From IMG/VR virus record IMGVR_UViG_3300036863_000032, positions 1 to 34,596 of that record: a DNA stretch of 34,596 nt; one strand, 5' to 3'. This DNA is from a virus. Below the pieces are notes generated by a model, which saw only the letters and a program-made list of their open reading frames with translations, was not told the DNA's origin and did not search any database. The position numbers and the translations under genes were made by a program. Below, in pieces: positions 1-8,682 of the stretch; position 1 is the stretch's first letter, and every line of letters begins with the position of its first letter.

Positions 1-2
1 TT

Positions 3-476
3 GCCCCAGTGCAGGCGTTGCCCACCACGACCGCGCAATGGGTGATCTGGAATCCGGACCCCATCCAAACGTATTGGCTAGAGGAAATCGGCATGTACCT
101 GACGTCAGGGACGCCTGGCGTCGGCGGTACGTTGCTCGGCGCCATCTTTCAAACACCCGCACAGACTGGCAACAGCGTGACAGGCGCGACCATCGCGAGC
201 GCCAGTGGGAGCGCCGCGGCGAGTAAAGCGATCGTGAAAACGGGGGTGACGATTACGACGCCGGCCGCGCCGATCTGGTATCCCTTGGCGAGTAACCCCA
301 GCCCGAACATCACCGCATTCGCGGCCTCCACATTCCTGGAACATCGGAACTTGCAAGGGCGGATCGCGATACCGCCGCTGTATGGCTTCGGCTTGAACGT
401 GCTCGCGCCAGCAGGCACATCCCCCTTGTTTGCTCCGTTCGGGACATGGGTCGAACTCGAAACGGATATGGAGTAG
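3..476 (+). CDS. Virion-associated protein, 5' end cut by window edge
   Basis: The reading frame is open from the first bases of the window; a GTG at position 9 is available but nothing shows it is the true start, so I treat the gene as partial. The visible part is about 157 residues, rich in Ala, Thr, Gly and Pro with alternating hydrophobic stretches, as in beta-rich phage structural proteins. It has no catalytic motif, signal peptide or membrane segment that I can recognise. It lies directly upstream of a zinc-ribbon protein and the head-tail adaptor, so a head or connector-proximal role is likely from position only. Function is not known to me. Confidence 0.6.
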   Translation, partial: APVQALPTTTAQWVIWNPDPIQTYWLEEIGMYLTSGTPGVGGTLLGAIFQTPAQTGNSVTGATIASASGSAAASKAIVKTGVTITTPAAPIWYPLASNPSPNITAFAASTFLEHRNLQGRIAIPPLYGFGLNVLAPAGTSPLFAPFGTWVELETDME

Positions 477-491
477 GGGGCCGTCACTGAG

Positions 492-875
492 ATGCGGATC
501 ATGACCTGCGAGCGATGCCTGAGACCGCTCGACAGCGGCGAGCACGGGCTATTTCTCTGTCCGCTCGAGCCGCGTCCTCCTGCATATGTCGTCAGGCCTG
601 ATTCCATTCCTGGCGGCCTGGAGATCGCGCACGGGATCTGCAATGAGGACGGGTCCCCAAGACGATACTACTCGCGCTCCGAAATCAAGACGGCCTGCGC
701 GGTGAAAGGGCTCGTGCCGTGGACCGACGTGTATACCGAAGACCGCACCAAAGACGCGCGCGTGCATGATGACTGGCTGCAGAGCGGCGAAGCGAAGCGC
801 GCACGGGCGCAGCGCGACGAGGCGCGACAAGAGAAGCGATTGGCTCGGGATCGTGACGAAGCGTTGAGGCGATGA
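492..875 (+). CDS. Small zinc-ribbon protein with charged C-terminal helix
   Basis: A 127-residue protein starting at ATG 492, 15 bases after the previous stop. The N-terminus has CERC at residues 6-9 and a further Cys-Pro near residue 23, resembling half or all of a small zinc ribbon. The C-terminal third (from about residue 95) is an almost uninterrupted Arg/Glu/Ala/Lys/Asp helix, probably coiled coil. Its stop overlaps the start of the adaptor gene by 4 bases (ATGA), so the two are probably translationally coupled. Proteins like this are common among phage head and tail genes without assigned function. I infer a virion-assembly role from the neighbourhood only. Confidence 0.6.
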   Translation: MRIMTCERCLRPLDSGEHGLFLCPLEPRPPAYVVRPDSIPGGLEIAHGICNEDGSPRRYYSRSEIKTACAVKGLVPWTDVYTEDRTKDARVHDDWLQSGEAKRARAQRDEARQEKRLARDRDEALRR

Positions 876-2398
876 CATTCGCAGAGATAAAGGGCGCGAT
901 CAAAGACCTGTGCAACCTCACCAGCACAGACGCGGATACCCGTGTCGGCAAGTCGGTCAATCGCCACTACAAGCGCGTGACCTCATCGCTCGGGATGGAT
1001 GCAACGCGGTTTGTCACGCGGTCGCAGTCCACGACGAACGGCGTCCGCACCGTCACGTTCACGAGCATTGAGCACATCGACCGCGTCATCGACGCGACAG
1101 ACTCCAATGCGATTCGCCAGCTGGTTGAGACGAGCGTCGATACGTTGCGGAACGAGCAGCCAGGCACGGGCCAGCCGACGCGGTACGCCATCCAATCCGT
1201 CACAGGCACGTCCGTCACGATCCTGATCGATACGCTGCCGCAGGTCACGTATTCACTGCAGGCCGATGGCACCGCGACGCTCTCCGATCTGACCGGCACC
1301 GATGTGCCTGCGATCCCGGAGTCGTACCACGACATCCTGACCTTTTCGGTCATTGCCGAAGAACTGCTGAAAAAGGAGAAGGTCGCGCTCGCGCGTGAAT
1401 ATGCGAGCGGAGACGAGAATCGACCTGGCCGCGCTGAGAAGCTCCTGGCCGCGCTGCGCTTTCAACTCGCCGATTCGCACTCCTACGCGACGAGGCAGGG
1501 CGACCGCACATCCACAGTCGGCTCTGGATCTGGGAGTGGTGGCAGCGGCAGCGTGGGCGGGACAGCCTACACCCAAACCGCACTACTCACGTTTGACCGC
1601 GGGGCCGGCATTGTGCCGTTTGCGGTGACGCGGACAGATGCGCCATATGTCGTTAACCTCGGCGCGGAGTTTCTCGGCAACATCACCACGGATCGGCTCA
1701 TCGGGCGCGATACGGCGGGCACGGGCGAGAGCGAGCAACTGACGGTTGGCAACGGTCTGGAATTCACGGGCGCAGGCGGGATTGGCATTGCAAACGATGG
1801 CGTGACCTACGCGCGGATGCAGAATGTCTCGGCGGCCTCGCGAGTGCTGGGGCGCGGGTCGGCTGGCGGCGCTGGGGACACAGAGGAGTTGACGCCGTCC
1901 GGCGGCATGTCCATCTCTGGGACGTCGCTGTATAGCAGCACGGTGCTGCTCTACGCCAATAGCGGCACCAATACCAGTGCCGTCGCCGCGAATGTCGACA
2001 CGGTCGCCATATCCGGCCTGACCGTCAAAGACTCGCTCTATGTGATTGTGCGGGTCAGCTCGGTGACACAGGCGACCGCGACGCCCATGCTCTACAACAA
2101 CACGGACGCCGTCTCTATTTCGGAATTGGGCACGACGGCTCCGCTTGGAGCTGGGAACTATCAGGCGGGACAGTACACCATCGCAGTGGATCAATCCGCA
2201 GCCACGGCCGTGATCGTGGTCGGGACCAACGGCGAGCAGGTGGGCACTGGGACCAACGTGGCTGAGTCCATCTTCAGCCGCAGCACATTTACCACTGCCT
2301 GGACCGGCTCGTGGACGCTGGCCCTACGACATGGCGGCGTGACGGCTGGTGGAACGTTCCGCTGGGCATGGCAAGTTTACAAGCTCGCGGGGCAGTAG
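872..2398 (+). CDS. Head-tail adaptor fused to a fibre-like C-terminal region
   Basis: A 508-residue protein. Residues 1-205 look like the podovirus adaptor family that joins portal to tail (SU10/P22 gp4 type): an N-terminal helix, a beta-rich middle and the hallmark helical stretch around IPESYHDILTF (149-159), followed by a second helix with many Lys/Glu residues. Residues 215-230 are a Gly/Ser linker. The remainder resembles phage fibre proteins, with two copies of a repeat of the form R-(L/V)-(I/L)-G-R-x(3)-G-x-G-x(3)-E-(Q/E)-L-T near 275-291 and 324-341, then a beta-sandwich-like end. An adaptor is normally about 150-250 residues, so this is about twice the usual length. The adaptor call is fairly secure; the fibre role is inferred from sequence style. 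Confidence 0.65.
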   Translation: MTFAEIKGAIKDLCNLTSTDADTRVGKSVNRHYKRVTSSLGMDATRFVTRSQSTTNGVRTVTFTSIEHIDRVIDATDSNAIRQLVETSVDTLRNEQPGTGQPTRYAIQSVTGTSVTILIDTLPQVTYSLQADGTATLSDLTGTDVPAIPESYHDILTFSVIAEELLKKEKVALAREYASGDENRPGRAEKLLAALRFQLADSHSYATRQGDRTSTVGSGSGSGGSGSVGGTAYTQTALLTFDRGAGIVPFAVTRTDAPYVVNLGAEFLGNITTDRLIGRDTAGTGESEQLTVGNGLEFTGAGGIGIANDGVTYARMQNVSAASRVLGRGSAGGAGDTEELTPSGGMSISGTSLYSSTVLLYANSGTNTSAVAANVDTVAISGLTVKDSLYVIVRVSSVTQATATPMLYNNTDAVSISELGTTAPLGAGNYQAGQYTIAVDQSAATAVIVVGTNGEQVGTGTNVAESIFSRSTFTTAWTGSWTLALRHGGVTAGGTFRWAWQVYKLAGQ

Positions 2399-2402
2399 GC
2401 CG

Positions 2403-2777
2403 ATGGCGCGTTGGGTGGCTCGGAACAGTGACGGGATGTGGATGGTAGGAACCGCTGGCGATCCTGCACAGATATATGTCCAGCCATCAGCCTATACCGA
2501 GGTGGATGTTCCAGGCAATCAGGCCCCCGATCCGAGGCTTGAACGCTATGACGGCATGAGTCCTACGAAACGTCGCGCAGCGACGACGCAGGAAATCGCC
2601 GCCTATGACGATACGCAATTAGATGCGGCAATCACGACGGTGCTTGATACGCAGCGCCTGATCTCGGCGGTCGTCTGGGCCATTCTCGATACGTATTCCG
2701 CCCCAGCGACACCGGCGAAGTACCAGGCCGCTCGGACGAAGATCATCAATGCATATAAATTGACGCCGTGGAAATAA
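2403..2777 (+). CDS. Small phage protein downstream of fibre-like gene, function unknown
   Basis: A 124-residue protein. I chose ATG 2403, just after the adaptor-fibre stop, over an in-frame upstream start at 2349 that would overlap the previous gene by 50 bases. The N-terminal half is polar with several Trp and Tyr residues; the C-terminal half is helical (about residues 65-124) and ends in a basic tail. Short proteins of this design often follow tail-fibre genes, where some act as fibre-assembly factors, but I see no motif that proves this. Confidence 0.55.
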   Translation: MARWVARNSDGMWMVGTAGDPAQIYVQPSAYTEVDVPGNQAPDPRLERYDGMSPTKRRAATTQEIAAYDDTQLDAAITTVLDTQRLISAVVWAILDTYSAPATPAKYQAARTKIINAYKLTPWK

Positions 2778-2799
2778 TGACGCACGCGAATCACGTCAA

Positions 2800-2817
2800 G
2801 CATGGACGTATCCATGC
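2800..2817 (+). other. Perfect hairpin upstream of nozzle-like gene
   Basis: GCATGGA at 2800-2806 pairs perfectly with TCCATGC at 2811-2817 around a CGTA loop. It lies in the 90-base gap before the next gene. There is no T-tract, so it is not a standard terminator. It may influence translation of the downstream gene, whose start is itself unusual. Confidence 0.35.
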
Positions 2818-2873
2818 GGAGATTGCCCCGTAGTGGCTGATCTGTCGATCACGTCGCTGCGGGGCGGTTGAGC

Positions 2874-4784
2874 ATGAACAACACGGACCCAGCGATTGCC
2901 CTGCCAGAGGATCAGTGCGTGCTGGCGCAGAACGTTGAGTATGTGGAGTCGATGCTCGGAGAGCGGCGATTGGGTACAGATGCGATTGATCTGCCGTCGT
3001 TTCTCTCAGCGCGCGATCGGGTGCCATTCGTGTTTCGCCATTTGCCGACTGCGGATGAAACCGCAGCGGAACTCTGGGCGCTTGGGGTGACTGGGACAAC
3101 CACGGCTAAACTGGGGCGGAAGACGACGAGTTGGACAGAGATCACGATTTCCGATACCCCGACACTCACCGGGTTCAGTCAGTACCGCTGGCAAGCCGTC
3201 ACGCTGCACGGGAAGATCCATTTCTTCCTCGACAGCAATGTCGACCGGCTGCACGTCTGGGACGGGACGACGATGCGGCGCTCCGGGTTCGCCAGTTCGT
3301 ACAGCGCGCCCACATCAGCCGATGCGGGCGGCGCGGGTACGTTAACCGGCGTCCGCTACGGGCGCGTGCGGTTCGTGGAAGTCTCCGGGTCTACAGTCCT
3401 GCGCCGCAGTGAACCCAGCGCGGTGAAGACGCACACCCCGGGCGGAGCGAACGCCTCGATTACGTGGACACGCCCGACCGCTCCAAGCGAAGGTGAGACG
3501 CACTGGGAGATGGAACTCTCCACGGACAACGCCAATTTCTACCAGATGGCCCGAATTGCTATCGGCACGACCACGCACACAGACTCAGTGGTGTACGCGA
3601 CGGGCTATGCAGCGACCGGCACGCTCTCGGAGGACATCGGCGACTATACGCCGCTGTGGAGTGCGCGTTACGGTACGGCCGACGACGACCGCCTTGTGAT
3701 TGGTGGGAGTTGGGAAGACGATGCGCTGGCCTCGCAGGTGGGCTGGACGCCGGTGTTCAACGCGGACGGTGTGGGGAATGACGAGCGGATGGAGTCGGAC
3801 ACAGACCCCACACTCAACCTCGATACCTATAAGCATGGGCCGATCACTGGCATCAGTCCGCCGATGCTGGGCGGCATCTGGGTCACGAAACAGCATGCCG
3901 TCTACAAGCTCATACGCACCGGCAAGCGGACGGCGGCCTATGACAAAGACTTGTTCTCCGACACGATGGGAGGCATTCACGGGTCGCTCGTGGCGGGTAT
4001 GGATGAAACCGGGAATCCCTGTCTCTATGCGATCGATTATGAGCAGGGACCGTACCGGATCGGGATCGGCGGAATCAAGCGCTGCGGTGAAGATCTGCGG
4101 ACGACGTGGAGCACGCTGAATATCAACGCGACGGCCGTGGTCACGTCAGCGCTCTACTACCCGAAGAAGAAACAGGTGATCTGGTGCCTGGCGACTGGTT
4201 CGAACAATACGCCCGATACGGCCATCGTGCTACACGTCGACAAGGCGCGACCGTTCGCGGATGGCGTTCGGAAGGGTTGGAGCATCTGGTCAGGCGACCG
4301 GGCGAAGGCGCTCTCTATGTGCTTGTTCGCCAACAACATCGACGACAACGTCGCACGGAATCTCAACCTCGTGCCATTGATCGGGATGGAAGGTCTCGGG
4401 CTCATCCATCGATGTGACACGGGCAACGATGATAACGGCGTGTCCTACGCGAGCACGACCAAGATCACGACGAAGCCGTATTTCCTCAAGAGCCCGATCG
4501 ATCACTTCGAGGTGCGCGCGGCGGCGATTATGGGAAAGGCCATCACGAACGCCAAGGTTGACGTGAAGTGCGTACGCGATTTCGGATTGGAAACCACGGT
4601 GACGGTGTCGAATGTGAGTTTCACGGCAGCGGGGAGCGAAACCGTGGTCACGGCGCCACTGGATAACCTCAGAGGCGCTGAGATGGAAGTCGGGCAATTT
4701 GAATTCGTGGACGTCGCGTCACCGTCCGCGCAGTGGCAATTGCATCGCTTTGACGCGGTGTCTGTGCCGGGACAGAGTGCCTAA
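2874..4784 (+). CDS. Tail nozzle/tail-tube-like structural protein
   Basis: About 636 residues from ATG 2874 (an in-frame TTG lies at 2868). The early motif NNTDPAIALPEDQCVLAQNV and the following GERR block recall large podovirus tail proteins in the nozzle/stabilisation class (T7 gp12 or P22 gp10 type). The rest is mostly beta strands with many aromatic and Gly turns, consistent with a propeller-containing virion protein. No signal peptide or catalytic motif is seen. A GTG at 2833 in the frame one base ahead encodes VADLSITSLRGG and stops at 2869-2871, exactly where the main frame begins. That peptide reads like the natural N-terminus of this family, so the gene may carry a one-base frameshift or slip. 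The next gene begins immediately after its stop. Confidence 0.65.
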   Translation: MNNTDPAIALPEDQCVLAQNVEYVESMLGERRLGTDAIDLPSFLSARDRVPFVFRHLPTADETAAELWALGVTGTTTAKLGRKTTSWTEITISDTPTLTGFSQYRWQAVTLHGKIHFFLDSNVDRLHVWDGTTMRRSGFASSYSAPTSADAGGAGTLTGVRYGRVRFVEVSGSTVLRRSEPSAVKTHTPGGANASITWTRPTAPSEGETHWEMELSTDNANFYQMARIAIGTTTHTDSVVYATGYAATGTLSEDIGDYTPLWSARYGTADDDRLVIGGSWEDDALASQVGWTPVFNADGVGNDERMESDTDPTLNLDTYKHGPITGISPPMLGGIWVTKQHAVYKLIRTGKRTAAYDKDLFSDTMGGIHGSLVAGMDETGNPCLYAIDYEQGPYRIGIGGIKRCGEDLRTTWSTLNINATAVVTSALYYPKKKQVIWCLATGSNNTPDTAIVLHVDKARPFADGVRKGWSIWSGDRAKALSMCLFANNIDDNVARNLNLVPLIGMEGLGLIHRCDTGNDDNGVSYASTTKITTKPYFLKSPIDHFEVRAAAIMGKAITNAKVDVKCVRDFGLETTVTVSNVSFTAAGSETVVTAPLDNLRGAEMEVGQFEFVDVASPSAQWQLHRFDAVSVPGQSA

Positions 4785-5303
4785 ATGTTCAGTGTGCGGA
4801 ATCGTGAATTGTTGTTGTTGACTCCAGGACTCTTTGAAGAACTGGACGGCTTCTATAAGCGGCTGAATGCGTTCCTGACGGAGGGGCACGACGATGAAGG
4901 GGCGCTGCTTCCGCCGGAATGGGTCTCGGTACCCTATGACGCGCGGAATTTCCACACGGATTCCGGCACATGGACCGTCGAAGCCGCCGATCAGTTGCTT
5001 TTCAAGTATCTCCTCGTCGGCAAGGTCATGACGGTGGCCTTCAACTTCGCCAACACGACGCTGTCCGGTGTTGGGAATGAACTGCGCGTGAGGATACCCG
5101 GCGGGAAGTTGGCACGGAATCAGGAATGGACTGGATTCGTCTATGCGTTCGGCACGACTGAGGCGATCGCGGTCTGCGTGACACGTCTTGAGACATCTGG
5201 CGGATCCGAGAATCTCTCGATTCAGCGGATTCCTGTGGCGGCATGGCCGAATTCAACAAATGCCCAAGTCGTACGCGGAGCGATTACGTTCGAAACTCAG
5301 TGA
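4785..5303 (+). CDS. Fibre-like virion protein with beta-sandwich end
   Basis: A 172-residue protein whose ATG directly follows the previous TAA. Residues 1-45 form a helix; residues 50-172 have alternating hydrophobic strands, including SGTWTVEAADQLLFKYLLVG and a strand pair around RVRIPGG. Similar beta domains occur at the ends of many phage fibre or appendage proteins, where they may contact the host or sugars. The helical start could attach it to the tail. There are no catalytic residues I can name. Position between the nozzle-like gene and an exported-looking protein supports a tail function. This is inference, not family proof. Confidence 0.5.
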   Translation: MFSVRNRELLLLTPGLFEELDGFYKRLNAFLTEGHDDEGALLPPEWVSVPYDARNFHTDSGTWTVEAADQLLFKYLLVGKVMTVAFNFANTTLSGVGNELRVRIPGGKLARNQEWTGFVYAFGTTEAIAVCVTRLETSGGSENLSIQRIPVAAWPNSTNAQVVRGAITFETQ

Positions 5304-5335
5304 GTCCTGTACACTGATTGTGGAGGATGCACTGA

Positions 5336-5950
5336 ATGAGGACTATCGTCATTGTGGGTCTCGTGGCGTTCGCGGTCGGTGGCGGAGTCGGGTATGCGCA
5401 AGGTCAATACGGATACATGCCGGATTGGTGGGCTGGCTGGTCGGTTGTCTCGGTCGGGCCAAAGATTCCAGGACATCCGTCGTCATTGGGCGGCGTCGTG
5501 GGGCAAGTACAGCATGACGCGATGCCGAACGGTGGGCCGCAAGGTCTCGAGGGCTATGTCTACGACGACCATCAGGCCGGCAGCACGCGCCTCACGTTTG
5601 GGCTCGTGAGCAACGTGGAGCTGGCCGGAGGCGGACAGACGCAGGAGGTCAGGAGCAGTGGCGGCGTTGTCACTGGGCCGGCGCGTGTCTCAAAGTGGGA
5701 CATGAACGGGGGCGCTGTGCACAATGTGAACCCGTCCGCGCAGATTGACGAGTTGTGCGCGCTGTGTCCGCAGTGGTCGGGCAACATCGTCACGAAGCGC
5801 GGGGTGTGGCTCCCAGAGGACACACAGGCCAACAGGCTCCCGGGCGTGACGGATGTCGAGACGCTGCGATTCCCGAACGGCTGGACAATGCGCGCTGTGG
5901 GCGACACATTGGAGATTCGCGACCGGAACGGAGCAGTCCGGCGCTGGTGA
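5336..5950 (+). CDS. Protein with N-terminal membrane/signal segment, unknown function
   Basis: A 204-residue protein preceded by a good ribosome site (GGAGG at about 5322). Residues 3-22 are hydrophobic and Gly-rich after a single Arg, looking like a signal peptide or a single membrane anchor. The remainder is Gly, Trp and Val rich. A DELCALCPQW segment (about 140-149) has two closely spaced Cys residues. It could be a membrane-spanning or ejected virion component, or a host-envelope protein made during infection. I do not recognise the family. The following gene starts 6 bases after its stop. Confidence 0.5.
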   Translation: MRTIVIVGLVAFAVGGGVGYAQGQYGYMPDWWAGWSVVSVGPKIPGHPSSLGGVVGQVQHDAMPNGGPQGLEGYVYDDHQAGSTRLTFGLVSNVELAGGGQTQEVRSSGGVVTGPARVSKWDMNGGAVHNVNPSAQIDELCALCPQWSGNIVTKRGVWLPEDTQANRLPGVTDVETLRFPNGWTMRAVGDTLEIRDRNGAVRRW

Positions 5951-5956
5951 CGAGAC

Positions 5957-6865
5957 ATGGCCGATACCTACGAAGACTTCCTGAACGAGCTCTCCAAGCG
6001 CACTGGGGCCTCTGTCGAGCAGAGCGATGTGGAAGCGTTGCGCGGGAAGAACCCGGAAGATGTCGAGGCCCACAAACGCGCCCTGGAGGCGCAGTACGCG
6101 AGGCGCGGGAGCAATATTCCAGGCAGCGGCGGAGGCTCATCGGGCGGAGGCGGAAGCACTGTGCCGGCTGCGGCCCCTCCGGCGCAGGCCTGGAACCAGT
6201 CAGGCCAGATGTTTCCGGATTGGTATCAAGGCCTAATGCAGCAGCAGCTCGCGCAGCAGCAAGCGGCGCAGGCTGAGAACAAGGCGCGGGCGGATGCGCT
6301 CTATTCCACGCTGAATACGCGCGCCACGCAAGGCCTGCAGGTCAACGCGAATGACCCGATCATCAGAGGCCAGGTCGAGGCGTACGGGGCACAGGGTGAG
6401 CGGGCGCGCCGAAATTACCTCAGCGATCTCGCGGAACGCGCTGGGCCGTTGGCGAACATCCAAGGCGAACGCCGCATGACGGCGGAGCGATTGGGGCAGG
6501 GCACGGGTGCATTCCAGGCGGAGCTCCTCGCGCGCGAGCTCGGGGCCCGGCGCGATGAAATTGCACAAGCACTCGCTGCGCAGGGCGGCATGCTGTCCGG
6601 CGACCAGAATAGAAACCTGCAGGCGCAACTCGCCGCACTCGACCAGGCGACCAGAGAAGCCGGTATCGGGCTGCAGGGACGCGGACAAGATATGCAGTAC
6701 GACCTCGGCAACAAAGGCCTCACTCTTCAGCGCGAGCTCGGGCAGGGCGGGCTTGGCTTGCAGCGACGTGGACAGGATTTGTCACAGGACCAGTTCCTTC
6801 GTGAACTCGCGCTTCGCGAATGGGACCGCGGGCAGTACTGGGATTACAACTATGCGGGGCTGTAG
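5957..6865 (+). CDS. Probable internal virion (ejection-type) protein, Gln/Ala-rich
   Basis: A 302-residue protein. Residues 1-50 are an acidic helical head, residues 50-75 a Gly/Ser/Pro linker, and from about residue 90 onward it is long, Gln-, Ala- and Arg-rich helix with predicted coiled coil. A C-terminal section repeats GLQ(G/R)RGQD and LxLQRELGQ motifs (about 235-280). Such helical low-complexity proteins in a podovirus tail block are usually carried inside the head and ejected with DNA. Three similar proteins follow, reinforcing the inference. There is no recognisable enzyme domain. Confidence 0.5.
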   Translation: MADTYEDFLNELSKRTGASVEQSDVEALRGKNPEDVEAHKRALEAQYARRGSNIPGSGGGSSGGGGSTVPAAAPPAQAWNQSGQMFPDWYQGLMQQQLAQQQAAQAENKARADALYSTLNTRATQGLQVNANDPIIRGQVEAYGAQGERARRNYLSDLAERAGPLANIQGERRMTAERLGQGTGAFQAELLARELGARRDEIAQALAAQGGMLSGDQNRNLQAQLAALDQATREAGIGLQGRGQDMQYDLGNKGLTLQRELGQGGLGLQRRGQDLSQDQFLRELALREWDRGQYWDYNYAGL

Positions 6866-6877
6866 GGAGCAACGACG

Positions 6878-7540
6878 ATGGCATGGGGATGGTTGGGCAA
6901 ATTGCTCGGCGGGGCGGCGAGCGTGGCAGCGGCGCCATTCACGGGTGGCGCATCACTCGCGGCGCTCGGCCCGATTTTGAGCGCAGGCGGGCAAGCGGTT
7001 GGCGCGGCCTCGCAAGGGGCGGCGCAGAACCGCGGCTCGCAGTTCGGCGGCCAGATGGATCTGGCGAACCTGCTCATGCAGCGCGAACTGGCCCAGAAAG
7101 GGCTGGAGGGGTCAGCCGATCGCGATTACTTCGATCAGGTGCTCCGGCGTGAGCAGGAAGGGCGCACCGGGCGAGACGATGCCTGGCACAAGCTCATCTC
7201 CTCACAGCGCACGCTGAGCCCCGGCGTGCGACCACAACTCAGCCCCTACTCTGTGGCTCCACGACATGCCACGGACATGGAGCGGCAAGGGGCCGACGCG
7301 CTCTCAGCGGAAGTGCTCGCGCGGTTGCAGGGCGGGAATCCAATCGGGATGCCGACTCGCCGGGATACGTCGCTCCGGGTCGACCCGATGGCGACAATCG
7401 AGCCCAGGCTACTCAGGGCTGGCACAGGCGAGAAGATCGGCGGCTGGCTCGCGCCAATCATGGGCGGAGTCGGAGCGTGGATGGGTCGGCCACGGAATCC
7501 GCAGAATCAGAGCCCAGACGATCTGTGGGGGACGTACTGA
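6878..7540 (+). CDS. Probable internal virion protein with Gly/Ala-rich N-terminus
   Basis: A 220-residue protein. Residues 1-50 are Gly/Ala-rich and hydrophobic, starting MAWGWLGKLLGGAAS, the sort of segment that can insert into membranes. The middle (50-110) is helical and charged. The C-terminus again has a Gly-rich hydrophobic part (about 182-200). Similar proteins occur in podovirus ejection clusters and are thought to help form the DNA-delivery channel. Its stop TGA overlaps the next ATG (TGATG), implying coupled synthesis. The function is inferred from composition and context. Confidence 0.5.
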   Translation: MAWGWLGKLLGGAASVAAAPFTGGASLAALGPILSAGGQAVGAASQGAAQNRGSQFGGQMDLANLLMQRELAQKGLEGSADRDYFDQVLRREQEGRTGRDDAWHKLISSQRTLSPGVRPQLSPYSVAPRHATDMERQGADALSAEVLARLQGGNPIGMPTRRDTSLRVDPMATIEPRLLRAGTGEKIGGWLAPIMGGVGAWMGRPRNPQNQSPDDLWGTY

Positions 7541-8682
7541 TGCCGCGGTACGATTTCGTCTCACCCGGCGCCTTGGCAGGGAATGCCATCCAAGAGTTTC
7601 TGATCCGGCGCGCGCTGGAAGAGCGACAAGCGCGGATGGATCAGATGGCCGCCGAGCGGCAGAAGGCCGACATCGGTCTCCGCGAGAGCGACCTGGGCCT
7701 GCGTCGGGAGCAGGAGGCGCGCATCGCAGAGGCGCAACGCCAGCAACAGGGCAACCTCGAACAAGAACGAGAATTCCGGCGCGCGTCCACACTCGCCGAG
7801 AATGCCATGCCAGGCGACCCGGTGGACGCCGACACGCAGGCGATGCTGTCTCGGCAGGGCTTTGGTGGGTCGGCGCGAACGCTCCCAGGCCAGCCAGCCA
7901 GCGAGGGATATGGCGTGCTGGAGAGCCTCGGGCAGCCCGCGCCAGGCTCAGGCGTGCTCGCGAAGATGCCGCCTCCTGGCGTCCTCCAGCCTGCGCAGCC
8001 GGAACGCACGATTGCACGTGGCGGGTCGAAGTATCTCGCCGCCAGGACGGCGGCCGACGAGCGCGCTGCATTGGCCGCCGAAGCCGAAGCTGGGCGCACT
8101 GAACGCGCGGTGGCTGATCGAGAAGAGCGCGCCCAGCGCGGGGAAGCGGATCGGCAACTGCGCGAGCTGATCGCGCGGATGCAGTCCGGCACCAGCGCGG
8201 AGTCAAAGGAGTTGCGGAATGAGCTGGTTCGTCTGCAGACCGCAATAGCACAAGACAAGCTGGAGACCACGCAGGCAGAACGCGCCAAGACCGAGAAGAC
8301 GAAGGCTGACGCCGCGACCAACACGCTGGCGCTGCTCGACCGGCTGGAGAAGCATCCGGGCCTTGACAAGGCCTACGGGGCCTATGAGATGCGCGGGTTC
8401 ACGCAAGAGGCGCGGGACTTCAAGGCGATTCGCGATCAAGCCGTGGCAGCCTTGACGCTGCCGAACCTCGGCTCATTGAAGGGACCGATGTCCGATAAAG
8501 ACGTCGCGTTCGTCAAGCAGTTGGCGACGCGACTGCAAGATCCGAAGATTTCCGAGGCGGAAGCAAGGCGAGCGATCTCTGATGCGCGGTCTGTGTTGGA
8601 GGGGCGCACGTTGGAGTCTGCGGGCACGGAAACGCCAGAGCAGCGACGCAAGCGGCTCTATGACGAACTGACGAAAAAGTAA
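7540..8682 (+). CDS. Probable internal virion protein, long coiled coil
   Basis: A 380-residue protein starting at ATG 7540, overlapping the previous stop by one base; an in-frame upstream ATG at 7477 is less likely because it lies inside the previous gene. Residues 20-85 and 165-285 are long Arg/Glu/Ala/Gln helices typical of coiled coils, separated by a Pro/Gly-rich section. The end (300-380) is a compact helical region. The make-up matches large internal virion proteins. I see no lytic transglycosylase or protease motif. It is followed without a gap by another small member of the cluster. Confidence 0.5.
   Translation: MPRYDFVSPGALAGNAIQEFLIRRALEERQARMDQMAAERQKADIGLRESDLGLRREQEARIAEAQRQQQGNLEQEREFRRASTLAENAMPGDPVDADTQAMLSRQGFGGSARTLPGQPASEGYGVLESLGQPAPGSGVLAKMPPPGVLQPAQPERTIARGGSKYLAARTAADERAALAAEAEAGRTERAVADREERAQRGEADRQLRELIARMQSGTSAESKELRNELVRLQTAIAQDKLETTQAERAKTEKTKADAATNTLALLDRLEKHPGLDKAYGAYEMRGFTQEARDFKAIRDQAVAALTLPNLGSLKGPMSDKDVAFVKQLATRLQDPKISEAEARRAISDARSVLEGRTLESAGTETPEQRRKRLYDELTKK

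Noticed and set aside
7409-8369. Long antisense frames under internal virion genes
   Set aside because: They are biased in Arg, Ala and Ser and mirror GC-rich forward coding; the forward proteins fit a coherent helical cluster.
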